64,000 nt of DNA from Shewanella decolorationis S12 (GCF_000485795.1 NZ_AXZL01000069.1:91539-155538), one strand, 5' to 3'. Shown: positions 1-8,633, counted from the first letter of the stretch. The notes: generated by a model from the sequence alone, not told the origin. Program-made: numbers and translations.

Positions 1-926
1 GCTAATTCACGCGCCAATTGACGGGTAATGGCTAAGCCAGAGTCAAACTGACGCTGACCATCGTCGACCGCTCTATCTGCTTGGGTTGCCGCATCGGCAG
101 TACGTTTTGCATTGATGGCCACTTCGTTGGCACTGGCACTCAATTGAGTCACGGCCGTGACCGCGGCTTCGGTTTCTTTAAGCTGAGCCTGCACCCTTTG
201 GTTGTTGCTTTGCGACAGCGTGCCCAGCGCCTTAGCATCGCCCAATAGCAGGCCTGAGGTTTCATGCACTCTGGTAATAGTGCCATGAATTTGCTCGACG
301 AACCCGTTGAAAGCATTAGCAAGTTTGCCGATTTCATCTTCGCTCTCCACGGGTAATCTGTGGCTTAAATCACCATCACCATTGGCGATTTCTTCTAACG
401 CAGCGACGACCTTATCCAGAGGACTAATTACCAAGCGTTTAAGAATGATGAAAATCACTAACAGACTGCCCGCTAGAATCAGTAGTGCCTGTAAAAAGTA
501 CCCCAGCAGTAAGTCGGATAATTGCGCCTTAACTGGCAAGGTAGAGAAGGCAATGGTTAAACGCCCGGTGGGGTTACCTTGGTCGCTGAACTGTAACTCT
601 CTTGTTTGTAGGTCGCTTGCGGCAACGGTCTCGGCTTGTTTGTCTTCGGCGAGCAACTTACCCCGATGATCCACAACGGTAATTTGATAGATTTGCTCGG
701 ACTTTAACATGACAGACAATACGGCACGGATCTGCTCGTAGTCATAGGTAAAAATCGGCTGCGCCATGGTGACTTGAAGATTAGCAACGGTATTGTCTTC
801 AAACGCCATTTCGTTGCTGGCTAAGCTATCGCTCGCCAACCAATAGGACACCCCAAATAGCACACTGACTATCATAAATATCGCTGCTGCTAACCCAATT
901 TGTACTTTTAAGGCTAATGTTTTCAT
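1..926 (-). CDS. Methyl-accepting chemotaxis protein (3' end beyond window)
   Basis: Chemoreceptor that would signal to CheA/CheW. Only the first ~308 residues are present; the rest of the signalling domain lies left of the window. It begins MKTLALKVQIG with a first membrane helix (about 8-30), a periplasmic sensor region (about 31-155) and a second helix near 158-180. A HAMP domain follows (about 180-230, with DGDLSHRLP and DEIGKLANAFN), then the start of the coiled-coil signalling domain (LSASANEVAINAKRTADAA). Its ATG shares one base with the stop of the upstream binding-protein gene (TAATG), so translation is probably coupled. This suggests the binding protein presents a ligand to this receptor. 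A chemoreceptor belongs to the Nag (GlcNAc) locus of Shewanella as I recall it; the ligand here is inferred, not shown. Confidence 0.93.
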   Translation of the reverse strand, partial: MKTLALKVQIGLAAAIFMIVSVLFGVSYWLASDSLASNEMAFEDNTVANLQVTMAQPIFTYDYEQIRAVLSVMLKSEQIYQITVVDHRGKLLAEDKQAETVAASDLQTRELQFSDQGNPTGRLTIAFSTLPVKAQLSDLLLGYFLQALLILAGSLLVIFIILKRLVISPLDKVVAALEEIANGDGDLSHRLPVESEDEIGKLANAFNGFVEQIHGTITRVHETSGLLLGDAKALGTLSQSNNQRVQAQLKETEAAVTAVTQLSASANEVAINAKRTADAATQADRAVDDGQRQFDSGLAITRQLAREL

Positions 927-1915
927 TATTTTGCACCTTGCATACTAAATAGATCTAACCACAACTCTTGGCGTTCAATGGGGGTTAAGGGACTTAAATC
1001 GGGCGTATCGAGACGAATAATGACGCGCTGCTCAAACTGGGCATCACGGTAGAGCTTGTCAATTTTAAGCTCACGATTAAACATCTCATCAAAGCTGCCG
1101 TCGCTTATCATATTTTCGAGCCCTGCTAAGATTGCCGCCGCTAACTCAGGACGTTTGGGGGACACAAAAAAATATGCCGGCGAGCGGTATTGCAGCAGGA
1201 TGTGAGTATCAATTTTCAGCGCGGGATCGGAGTGGCTTGCAAGTTCATCGCCAATTTCCTGCGCGCCGAGGGCGAGGTAGTCGAATCGGCCACCCTCTAA
1301 CATCGGATAGAGATTGGTGTATTGATAGCTAGTTACGACATGCAAACCATTGGCTTCGAGAATGCTAGCATCAGGCCAATAGCGGTTTTGCCCCGCTTTT
1401 AGTTGCTTAAAGTCCACCAGCGTTTTTACATTAGCAAATCTGGCCTCATCCGTTTTGCGGATAATTAACAGGCGGTTACCGAGCAATCCCTTAAACAAGG
1501 GGATACGAACCGGGAGCACGGTTTCCTCAAGCTCCTTAGAAGTCATGCTCCAAAAAACATCGACTGTACCGGCCAGCGCTTCTTCGACCTTACGTTTCTG
1601 GTTCATCTGCGTCGACATTTGCTCGACCTGATAAGACTGACCAGAGCGGCGCAGCGCCTCTTTGAGGAGATTAAACTGCCATTGTTGTTGGATGGTGGTC
1701 ACTATCTTGATGGGAGCAGCATTGCTTGCCGAAGAAGTGCCAGCCGCGGTAGCGGCATTAGTAAACGTAAACGACGCGGACTCTACAGTGGCTATCGCGC
1801 TAGAACTCAAAGCACACAGTGCAACGCTCGCCCAGAGTCTAAAGATGGGCATCAACAAACGTTTAGCGAGAATCGTTACTACGCTGCCAAGCAGTGTAGC
1901 AATATGAATAACCAT
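926..1915 (-). CDS. Periplasmic substrate-binding protein (SBP family 3-like)
   Basis: 329-residue predicted secreted protein with the two-lobe architecture of family 3 transporter binding proteins. A long hydrophobic N-terminus leads to a likely cleavage site after the SSSAIA stretch near residue 42. The mature part has typical SBP segments such as MLEGGRFDYLALG and a C-terminal EEMF/MFNREL-like end. The ATG at 1915 is preceded by AGAGG at suitable spacing; an internal ATG at 1852 would give a shorter signal peptide but lacks a clear ribosome site. No ABC permease or ATPase lies nearby, and the gene is coupled (TAATG) to a chemoreceptor, so a sensing role is more likely than transport. It sits downstream of a NagR-like operator and a structured leader. 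Confidence 0.8.
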   Translation of the reverse strand: MVIHIATLLGSVVTILAKRLLMPIFRLWASVALCALSSSAIATVESASFTFTNAATAAGTSSASNAAPIKIVTTIQQQWQFNLLKEALRRSGQSYQVEQMSTQMNQKRKVEEALAGTVDVFWSMTSKELEETVLPVRIPLFKGLLGNRLLIIRKTDEARFANVKTLVDFKQLKAGQNRYWPDASILEANGLHVVTSYQYTNLYPMLEGGRFDYLALGAQEIGDELASHSDPALKIDTHILLQYRSPAYFFVSPKRPELAAAILAGLENMISDGSFDEMFNRELKIDKLYRDAQFEQRVIIRLDTPDLSPLTPIERQELWLDLFSMQGAK

Positions 1916-2011
1916 GAATCGCAGCCTCTTTTTTATGACTGGAATATCCAGCGAGTTTTATTTTTTAATGCCGCTAACTTGTCTGCTTATCCTAAGCAAG
2001 GTCGCTCTACC

Positions 2012-2048
2012 TAAAAAAATGGCTGGGCACTGCTTACAGTACCCAGCC
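2012..2048 (-). terminator. Leader terminator/attenuator candidate upstream of SBP gene
   Basis: Read on the minus strand, a 7-bp GGCTGGG/CCCAGCC stem extended by ACTG/CAGT after one mismatch is followed directly by seven T residues. It lies between the putative NagR operator (2193-2208) and the SBP start (1915), inside the presumed 5' leader. It may be an attenuator, or it may end a short leftward transcript. Confidence 0.6.
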
Positions 2049-2129
2049 AACGCTAGTTTCTGGGGAGAGACTATCAAAATATTAAAGACAAACGTATCGC
2101 CGCCCGACCAGCAATACTTCTGCCAAGTA

Positions 2130-2159
2130 CATGAATAAGGAGACCTCATCCTCTTCATG
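2130..2159. repeat. Inverted repeat in SBP/MCP leader
   Basis: CATGAA and TTCATG arms flank an inner AGGA/TCCT pair, giving an interrupted hairpin in the leader of the leftward transcript, upstream of the terminator hairpin. Confidence 0.45.
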
Positions 2160-2192
2160 CAGACCTTACTAAACAACGAATCACACAAGCAG

Positions 2193-2208
2193 ATGACAGC
2201 GTTGTCAT
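2193..2208. promoter_or_regulatory. Predicted NagR operator, SBP/MCP operon
   Basis: Perfect palindrome ATGACAGCGTTGTCAT. It is the reverse complement of the palindrome upstream of the TonB receptor and fits the LacI-type operator described for Shewanella NagR as I recall it. It lies between the divergent SBP and TauE genes. Confidence 0.75.
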
Positions 2209-2338
2209 TGATTAAATTACACAAGAAAGAACAGGTTTTCTACATTTTTTTGACATTCATCGGTATTTTTTTAGCCGAAATACTTTTAATCATTAAATAT
2301 CAATAGATTATGTTTTAACTTTTTATTTCCACACCAGT

Positions 2339-2354
2339 GTGACAACGCTATCTT
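2339..2354. promoter_or_regulatory. Degenerate NagR-like operator upstream of TauE gene
   Basis: GTGACAACGCTATCTT matches the palindrome ATGACAACGCTGTCAT at 13 of 16 positions, with an intact left half. It ends 55 bases before the TauE start. Confidence 0.5.
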
Positions 2355-2409
2355 CCCCTGATAACATGCATGCAACAACTCACATATCACACCCTGTCAC
2401 CATCAAAAA

Positions 2410-3318
2410 ATGTTCTCATATATCCCGACCTTTAAACGTAAAAATACTTTTAGCGGCGAATATTATCGATCGTTAACGATACTGTTCCTTCTATCAAGCG
2501 CATGGATAGTTTGGTTGTTCCAATTCGCACAACCAATTGCGTTAATAAAAGAATATGGCAAGTTTGTTTTTTTAGGGGTTACAGGAGCTATCTTTGCCAA
2601 TTCAACGGGTGCTGGTGGCGGAGTCATTTTCATCCCAGTGTTCTCTAGTTTAGATTTTACTGAAACTCAAAGTGTCTCGACGTCTTTTATGATCCAATGT
2701 TTTGGTATGACTGCGGGCGCGATTTCATGGTCAGGCTACTATCGACGACACCATCACCATGACAAAACCTGGTCAGGTTTTATTCCAAGTATTTTATTAG
2801 CGGCGACCTGCTCAGTACTTGGCCTTTGGAGCAGTCAGTTATGGCAGTTAAGCTCTCCTTCTTCGCTGCATACCAGCTTTAGCCTTTTCTCTATCGTATT
2901 AGGGATAGCGATCATTATCAGCAGCCAGCGCCGTCCCCTTCAAAGCCATCGCCTCAACGCCCTAGACTATTGCTGGCTAGCAATAATTGGCTACTTGGGC
3001 GGGATCATCACCGCCTGGTTATCGGTTGGCGTGAGCGAACTGCTAGTAATCTATCTGATGTTACGGGGAGTGTGTGCCAAGATGGCAGTTGCCATCGGAG
3101 TTGTGGTATCAGCGATTACCGTCTGGTCGGCAAGTCCGATACATGTGTTTTCAAGTAGCAGTCATGCCCTATTCGAGCTAGTACTGTTTGCAGGCCCAGG
3201 CGCAATTATCGGCGGTTTATTAGCGCGAAAACTGGCGCTATTTCTCCCAGTCAAAACCTTAAAGCTGTTTTTCTCAAGTTGGATTATCTTGACTGGGAGT
3301 GTCATGCTCGCAAACTAA
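2410..3318 (+). CDS. Sulfite exporter TauE/SafE family permease
   Basis: 302-residue polytopic inner-membrane protein of the TSUP family, which moves organic or inorganic sulfur anions and related organic acids. A conserved glycine-rich segment (GVTGAIFANSTGAGGG, about residues 57-72) and a second repeat-like stretch (IIGYLGGIITAWLSVGVSE, about 192-210) are typical of the fold, with 7-8 predicted membrane helices. A histidine run (RRHHHHDK, about 114-121) lies in a loop. No strong ribosome site precedes the ATG. It is convergent with sapC, 18 bases away, and has a NagR-like site upstream, so it may serve amino-sugar or sulfated-sugar use; the substrate is unknown. Confidence 0.85.
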   Translation: MFSYIPTFKRKNTFSGEYYRSLTILFLLSSAWIVWLFQFAQPIALIKEYGKFVFLGVTGAIFANSTGAGGGVIFIPVFSSLDFTETQSVSTSFMIQCFGMTAGAISWSGYYRRHHHHDKTWSGFIPSILLAATCSVLGLWSSQLWQLSSPSSLHTSFSLFSIVLGIAIIISSQRRPLQSHRLNALDYCWLAIIGYLGGIITAWLSVGVSELLVIYLMLRGVCAKMAVAIGVVVSAITVWSASPIHVFSSSSHALFELVLFAGPGAIIGGLLARKLALFLPVKTLKLFFSSWIILTGSVMLAN

Positions 3319-3336
3319 AATGGAAAGCCCGCTATC

Positions 3337-4026
3337 TTATCTATCCATCACTAAATCAATTAAACTTAATGAGCAAAGATGCGCATAAATGGCTGAATAG
3401 AAACCCCGTTTCGCGAAATTCAGCAAAGTCGCATCATCAAGCTGCTGTAGTTTAGGCTCATCAATCGTATAGATCCCGTCGATGTTGGTTTTCGTACCAT
3501 CCAGTGCCGTCACTGTAAGTGTTCTTGGTTGTAATAACTCGTGCTCCAACAATACTTTGATAAAGTACTTCGTCATATCTTGATAGTTAGCTTGTAAACC
3601 CGCGAGTTCGAGCTTCTTTGACAAGTAGTCCGTTTTCTCACCAGCCTCAGTAAATAATCGGTGAGTTTCATTTTCAGCCACGGATGAGTTGTTAATGTCA
3701 ATACCTAAGATAATCTTCTCTTCATCAACCTGGCTCATCCCAAATGGATACAACTGCACTTGAATAGGTAAGTATCGTGATTGCCATTGCCCATTTTTTA
3801 GCAGCTTATTGGTATTCGGTTTTAGCGCGGTAATCGCTATAGAGACGAACTCGCCAGTTTGGTTATTCTTTGTAAATACAATAGGAAAGCTTGTCGCAGC
3901 CGACATAAACTCTTGCACTTGCAGTGGTAGCATATGCACAGTTTCAAAGTAGCTGTAATCGACCTTATCACCAATAGCCAAATTCTTATGACTCGAGTCA
4001 TTTAAAGGTACAAATTGTGTTTTCAT
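3337..4026 (-). CDS. SapC family protein
   Basis: 229 residues matching the SapC family (named after a Campylobacter S-layer-related protein), with the typical start of a lysine-rich segment followed by YFETVHMLPLQVQEF and the core RYLPIQVQLYPFGMS. No signal peptide is visible, so it is probably cytoplasmic. It lies 36 bases downstream of the halogenase-like gene and is almost certainly co-transcribed with it. SapC, tryptophan-halogenase-like and TonB-receptor genes recur together in Alteromonadales, Caulobacterales and Xanthomonadales sugar-uptake loci. The biochemical role is unknown. Confidence 0.85.
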   Translation of the reverse strand: MKTQFVPLNDSSHKNLAIGDKVDYSYFETVHMLPLQVQEFMSAATSFPIVFTKNNQTGEFVSIAITALKPNTNKLLKNGQWQSRYLPIQVQLYPFGMSQVDEEKIILGIDINNSSVAENETHRLFTEAGEKTDYLSKKLELAGLQANYQDMTKYFIKVLLEHELLQPRTLTVTALDGTKTNIDGIYTIDEPKLQQLDDATLLNFAKRGFYSAIYAHLCSLSLIDLVMDR

Positions 4027-4062
4027 TATATTTTTCCTTTTTACCCATTAAATTTAAAACGA

Positions 4063-5586
4063 TTAAATAGATTGCAAACCATAGATACAGATTTTATCGA
4101 GCAATTCCCTATGCTCAGGCAAACCATCTAGCATCTGTTGTTTTACCTTCGACATTTTGTTCATATACATGTTCAAAGAGGCCTGTGTTGCCGATGAGCC
4201 GCCACGCAAATTAGTCTGATATTTCATCCCATAAAGCACGTATAAATAATTGTCTAAGTTAAACACTTCAAACTTAGATGGAAAATCTTCAGCAATAGGA
4301 CTATAGGACTTCCATAGTTCGAGTCGTTGCTTTAATCCTTCGGGAATTGTCTCTTGACGCTGATTATCAAGCCAAAATGCCGAGTCAGTTCTATCTGACA
4401 AACAATAATGCAATTTGGCAAATTCAACGACCCGCTCCCATGCATAGCCCACGGTATCATTAAACCGCTTTGCCAAATAATCAACATCATCTATGTTCGC
4501 AGGGAAACGTTCTGCCAGAAAACGTGCAGAGAAATCCGTTAACAATATGGATGTCGCTTCAATCGGTTCTAAAAAGCCTTGAGCTAACCCTAAAGCTACA
4601 CAGTTTTTTACCCAAAACTGTTGACGATGGCCCACTGTCATTGGAATTTTACGATGGGGGACATCGGCAAGTTTGCCACCGAGATAATGGTCAAACTTTC
4701 GCTCTACCTCTGACTGCGCCATATGAGCAGACGAATAGACAAATCCCGTGCCTCGGCGCTGAGTCAATGCTATATCCCAAATCCAACCCGCTTGATGGGC
4801 CGTTGCTTGAGTATAAGGAGGGATGATATCAGTAGGCTGCGTTGGGATTTGCGCGACTAATGCAGTATCAATAAACAGTTGATGCGCTTTACTGATAAAT
4901 GGCACTTTTAATGCCTTGGCTAACAAAATAGATTCGAAGCCACTGCAATCAATATAAAAATCGAAAGAGAGAGTCCCTTGCTCGGTCTGCAAAGATGAAA
5001 TTGCACCATCATCGCCTAAACGAACATCCTGCACAGTGGAAAAAATGTGCTCAACGTTGAATTTCTCAATCGCATTTTTAGCCAGTAATTTGGCAAATTT
5101 TGCCGCATTTAGATGATAGGCATAGCCTAACACTCCGGCATATTCAGGTGTCGTGATTAGCTTTGGCGCTTTTGCTGCCTCACAAACAAGATGCTGGGGA
5201 GAAACATAATCAGCAAAATCGCCTTGCTTCTCGACCAACCAAGCAGAAACAGTATCTACGCCTTGTAAATTAATGATATCAAATAGATGGTGGTAGAAAT
5301 TATCCTTACCATGTCGAGCTTTATCTAACCAATTTACAAATTTAATTGACTGCTTAAATGTCACATCGCATGCGCGAATAAACTCTGATTCACTGATCCC
5401 AAAACTCTGTAGTGATTTCCGAATAGACGGCACAGTACCTTCACCAACACCGATGATAGGAATATCGGGAGATTCAATCAGCGTGATGGATAGCTCAGAG
5501 CCCCCTTGCAACACTCGCCCTAAATGATTCGCCGCTAACCAACCTGAAGTCCCGCCCCCTATAATGGCTATTTTTCTGATTGTCAT
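4063..5586 (-). CDS. Flavin-dependent tryptophan halogenase family protein
   Basis: 507 residues, the usual length for FADH2-dependent tryptophan or indole halogenases. The FAD-binding GGGTSGW motif is at residues 10-16. The lysine of DVTFKQSI (about 76-78) corresponds to the catalytic Lys79 of PrnA/RebH. The signature WxWxIP appears as GWIWDIAL (about 266-273), with alanine replacing proline. Halogenation needs a partner flavin reductase, and none is adjacent. Homologues beside TonB receptors, such as BrvH of Brevundimonas, halogenate free indole in vitro, but their physiological role is open. It sits 95 bases after the TonB receptor, beyond a terminator, and precedes sapC. The family is certain; halogenating activity is inferred. 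Confidence 0.9.
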   Translation of the reverse strand: MTIRKIAIIGGGTSGWLAANHLGRVLQGGSELSITLIESPDIPIIGVGEGTVPSIRKSLQSFGISESEFIRACDVTFKQSIKFVNWLDKARHGKDNFYHHLFDIINLQGVDTVSAWLVEKQGDFADYVSPQHLVCEAAKAPKLITTPEYAGVLGYAYHLNAAKFAKLLAKNAIEKFNVEHIFSTVQDVRLGDDGAISSLQTEQGTLSFDFYIDCSGFESILLAKALKVPFISKAHQLFIDTALVAQIPTQPTDIIPPYTQATAHQAGWIWDIALTQRRGTGFVYSSAHMAQSEVERKFDHYLGGKLADVPHRKIPMTVGHRQQFWVKNCVALGLAQGFLEPIEATSILLTDFSARFLAERFPANIDDVDYLAKRFNDTVGYAWERVVEFAKLHYCLSDRTDSAFWLDNQRQETIPEGLKQRLELWKSYSPIAEDFPSKFEVFNLDNYLYVLYGMKYQTNLRGGSSATQASLNMYMNKMSKVKQQMLDGLPEHRELLDKICIYGLQSI

Positions 5587-5639
5587 AACGCGCCTCTAAA
5601 ATTGCGTAAGCTGAGTTTTTGTTGGTGTTTTTGATAATA

Positions 5640-5667
5640 AAAAGCCTAGCGATTGCTAGGCTTTTTC
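5640..5667 (-). terminator. Terminator between TonB receptor and halogenase gene
   Basis: AAGCCTAGC/GCTAGGCTT hairpin with a short loop, followed on the minus strand by a T-rich tail. It lies just after the receptor stop. It would let the receptor be made in excess over the halogenase and SapC, which would depend on read-through or their own promoter. Confidence 0.8.
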
Positions 5668-5681
5668 GTCACTGAATTGAA

Positions 5682-8303
5682 TTAGAAGCGCAGTGCTACA
5701 CCAAGTTTGTAGCGAGCTTCACCATCGAAGCTCCACACTGGGTAGTTATCTTTAAACTCACTGATAACGCCTTCAGCATCAACAGGTGATACACCTTTCT
5801 GAATGCTATCTTCTTCAAGTAAGTTAACCACTTCAAATGTCACAGATAAGTAATCAGTTACATCGTAGTTAGCACTTAAATCTAGCGTGCCGTAAGCTTG
5901 GTGCTCGCGGTTACCATAGAAGCCTGGTAATTCACGCATCATGTACTCAGAACGCCAGTTATAAGCTACACGAGCAGAGAAATCATCAATTTCATAGTAA
6001 CCCACCAAGTTAACGGTATGCTTAGATGAGTCAGAGAACACACCTACGCGGTCCGCATAGTTTTCAGCTGGAGATGAAGCATCTGCAAAGGTGTAGTTAG
6101 CTGAGTAACCAAAACCATTGTCAAATGAGTCTTGCAACTGCAACTCAATACCATCGATAGAGCCACCGTTAGCATTGTAGTTTTCACTGACGGTCCAGCA
6201 GTCGTAGATACCAGCACCACAAGAACTGCCACCTTGAGCAACTAAGTTAGGATCATCAATACCAATCTGTTGGTTCAGCTTTTCTCTTGTCGAAATGAAA
6301 GAGTTAACATCTTTAATGAAGTAAGTAACAGCAAATAATCCTTCACCGCTGAAGTACCATTCTAAGCTCAGATCAGCCTGAGAGGCTTTGAACGGCTGCA
6401 GATTCACGCTACCAGTCACTTTCTTCTCGTTGCCTGGCGTACCATCGTTGAAACCAGGTAACTTAGACGTCGCGAAGAGATCCGCATAGTTAGGACGAGA
6501 GATAACTTGCGCAGCTGATGCTCTTAAAATTAAGTCACTTGCCAAGTCAAACGCAATGTTCATGCTTGGTAAGACATCGTGATAGCTTGCCTTATCAGTA
6601 CTTAAATCATCAGCATAAGTACCAGTTTGGCTAAACGCGTAGTAGTCAGACTCAACATCGGTAGAGATATATCTTAAACCGAAGTTACCACGCACACCTT
6701 CACCAGCAAAAGTAGCCATAGTGTACAGGGCTAAGTTTTTCTCTTGCAGTGTACCGTAACCAGACTTATCTAAAGTAAAGCCATCGATAGCGCCATAAGC
6801 ATCTCTGATCATATTGTCAAAAATTGGCTTAGGTAAGGTAAAACCAGCGCCAGATGACATAGTGCCAGAGTAATATTCAGAGGCATCTTTTGCGACGATA
6901 TTAGATGATTGTGCAGCTTCGGTCGTTTGAGTTACATCGTGGTCTGCATAGCTAATACCTGATTTAATAGAGGTAATAACGCCAAATTCAACTGGAACAG
7001 TGATATCGAAGGTCGCAAATGATTCTTCGTCTGTGTTAGGTTGTTTTTTCAGTGCCCAACCAGCAGTTTCCAATTGACCGTTGAAGTCACCCGCATCAAA
7101 TGAGTTGTTTGCAATGTTGATGTCAATCACATCACCAGTTGCATCGTAAGTCCCTGCGAAATCTTCTGGTTTACCAATTGATTGACCGTAGTTAGAAGTA
7201 AGATCGGTACCACCTTCAGCTTTAGTTTTACCGATACGGCCTTCTAACTTATAGTTATCAGCTTGATAAGCGAAATCTAAATCCACAGTGTCTGATGACA
7301 TACTTGCTTTACGAGCCCATGTTTGTGCCCAAGCAAATCCGCCTTTATCTGTGTGTTCAACTAATGTACATACGCCTGCAGCATTTTTCTTAAGACAAGT
7401 ATTCTCACCTTGCTGGGTTGGGAATAAGAAAATTGACGTGTTAGCGTTGTTAGCATCGAGCTGTAAGCTCATTAAATTCAGACCGAATTCCAGGTTATCA
7501 GTTGGTCTGTATTGGAATGCAGCATTTAAAGCTGTGCGCTCACGGTCTTGCTGGAAAGTAGTAGGAACAATTTCCCCCCAACCTAACAGAGTTTCAATAC
7601 CGTTACGTTGATATTGTGTTTGATCCAAAGAACCAGCCACTAGGAAACCAAACTTCTCATCTTCCGTTTTCCAGCTGTACAAACCTGAAGTTTGAGGATC
7701 AATTTCTTCTGAAACGGTTCCGTAATCCCCTTTCGCACTCAGGAAGACTGAGTTTGCTTCCAAATCTAAAGGTTTACGAGTTTTAACAATTACAGTACCG
7801 CCGATACCACCTTCAGCGATATCTGCTTGAGATGATTTGTAAACTTGAATACCACCAACCATTTCTGGCGGCAGTAAGCTGTAGTTAAAGCTACGGTCGA
7901 TAGCTTGTTGGTCAAACCAACCAGTAGAAGCAACTGAATGGCCGTTCAGTAACGTGCTTGTTAATTGGCTTGAAGCGCCACGGATAGAAACTTGCTGTCC
8001 TTGACCAAACTGACGGTTTACAGCAACGCCAGGAATACGACCTAAGGACTCCCCTACGTCACCATCAGGGAATTTACCGATATCTTCTGCAGTCACAGCA
8101 TCAACGACAGAATCAGAAAAACGTTTGTCGTTAACAGAAGCTTTCATCGAAGCTCTCATACCACGAACTTCAATTTTCTCAATATTTTCAGCAGCTGCAG
8201 TGGCTTCAGCTTCTGCAGCAACAGCTCCGATTGAAACAGCGCTGCCGAGGAGGATAGCAATGTTTGTAGCTAGTACACTTTTCTTAAAGGATGATGGTCG
8301 CAT
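5682..8303 (-). CDS. TonB-dependent outer-membrane receptor
   Basis: Predicted 873-residue energised outer-membrane importer. I place the start at MRPSSFKKSV (8303), which follows GGAAGGG and opens a clean signal peptide ending near AVAAEA; a longer frame reaches an ATG at 8351. A TonB-box-like IEKIEVRGMR segment comes first. The plug domain follows (DAVTAEDIGKFPDGDVGESL, then GRIPGVAVNR), and then a long beta barrel ending in the aromatic LGVALRF. The form is typical of the carbohydrate-associated receptors abundant in Shewanella and Xanthomonas. A perfect NagR-like palindrome lies 58 bases upstream, so uptake of chitin oligosaccharides or a related GlcNAc glycan is the likely role. The substrate is inferred. 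Confidence 0.93.
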   Translation of the reverse strand: MRPSSFKKSVLATNIAILLGSAVSIGAVAAEAEATAAAENIEKIEVRGMRASMKASVNDKRFSDSVVDAVTAEDIGKFPDGDVGESLGRIPGVAVNRQFGQGQQVSIRGASSQLTSTLLNGHSVASTGWFDQQAIDRSFNYSLLPPEMVGGIQVYKSSQADIAEGGIGGTVIVKTRKPLDLEANSVFLSAKGDYGTVSEEIDPQTSGLYSWKTEDEKFGFLVAGSLDQTQYQRNGIETLLGWGEIVPTTFQQDRERTALNAAFQYRPTDNLEFGLNLMSLQLDANNANTSIFLFPTQQGENTCLKKNAAGVCTLVEHTDKGGFAWAQTWARKASMSSDTVDLDFAYQADNYKLEGRIGKTKAEGGTDLTSNYGQSIGKPEDFAGTYDATGDVIDINIANNSFDAGDFNGQLETAGWALKKQPNTDEESFATFDITVPVEFGVITSIKSGISYADHDVTQTTEAAQSSNIVAKDASEYYSGTMSSGAGFTLPKPIFDNMIRDAYGAIDGFTLDKSGYGTLQEKNLALYTMATFAGEGVRGNFGLRYISTDVESDYYAFSQTGTYADDLSTDKASYHDVLPSMNIAFDLASDLILRASAAQVISRPNYADLFATSKLPGFNDGTPGNEKKVTGSVNLQPFKASQADLSLEWYFSGEGLFAVTYFIKDVNSFISTREKLNQQIGIDDPNLVAQGGSSCGAGIYDCWTVSENYNANGGSIDGIELQLQDSFDNGFGYSANYTFADASSPAENYADRVGVFSDSSKHTVNLVGYYEIDDFSARVAYNWRSEYMMRELPGFYGNREHQAYGTLDLSANYDVTDYLSVTFEVVNLLEEDSIQKGVSPVDAEGVISEFKDNYPVWSFDGEARYKLGVALRF

Positions 8304-8360
8304 CTCGTTTCCCTTCCATAACTTTATTATCGTTTTAGTATTCATAACCATTCCGATGGA

Positions 8361-8376
8361 ATGACAACGCTGTCAT
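8361..8376. promoter_or_regulatory. Predicted NagR operator, TonB receptor gene
   Basis: Perfect palindrome ATGACAACGCTGTCAT, 58 bases upstream of the chosen receptor start. It matches the site at 2193-2208 on the opposite strand at every position. Confidence 0.8.
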
Positions 8377-8633
8377 GTCTAGTGCAAACATTACACAATA
8401 ATTAACAGCCTTGCCACAACAAAATAACTCTGGACGAAAAAAAATGTCATAAAGTGAGGCGTTGAGAAGGGGAAATCTAATATATTCAAGCAAAAATAGA
8501 TACTTAAGCATTCTGACGTAAAATTACAACTTATAACCGAGTGTTAACAGTTGAAAAATGCCTCAGTTTGTAACAATTCGGCATTGCTATACGCGGTAAA
8601 TGCTCGCACTATAAGAAGCATAATAAAAAGTGA

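Larger units (their letters stand above)
1916..2409. other. Divergent intergenic region, SBP/MCP operon and TauE gene
   Basis: 494 bases without a convincing gene. It holds an intrinsic-terminator-like hairpin oriented leftward (2012-2048), an inverted repeat (2130-2159), a perfect NagR-like palindrome (2193-2208) and a second, degenerate copy (2339-2354). An 88-codon leftward reading frame across 1958-2224 has no ribosome site, overlaps the terminator hairpin and has an unnatural composition, so I do not call it a gene. Confidence 0.7.

Noticed and set aside
1958..2224. 88-codon leftward ORF upstream of the SBP gene
   Set aside because: Overlaps a terminator hairpin and the NagR-like operator, has no ribosome site and an odd Cys-rich composition.
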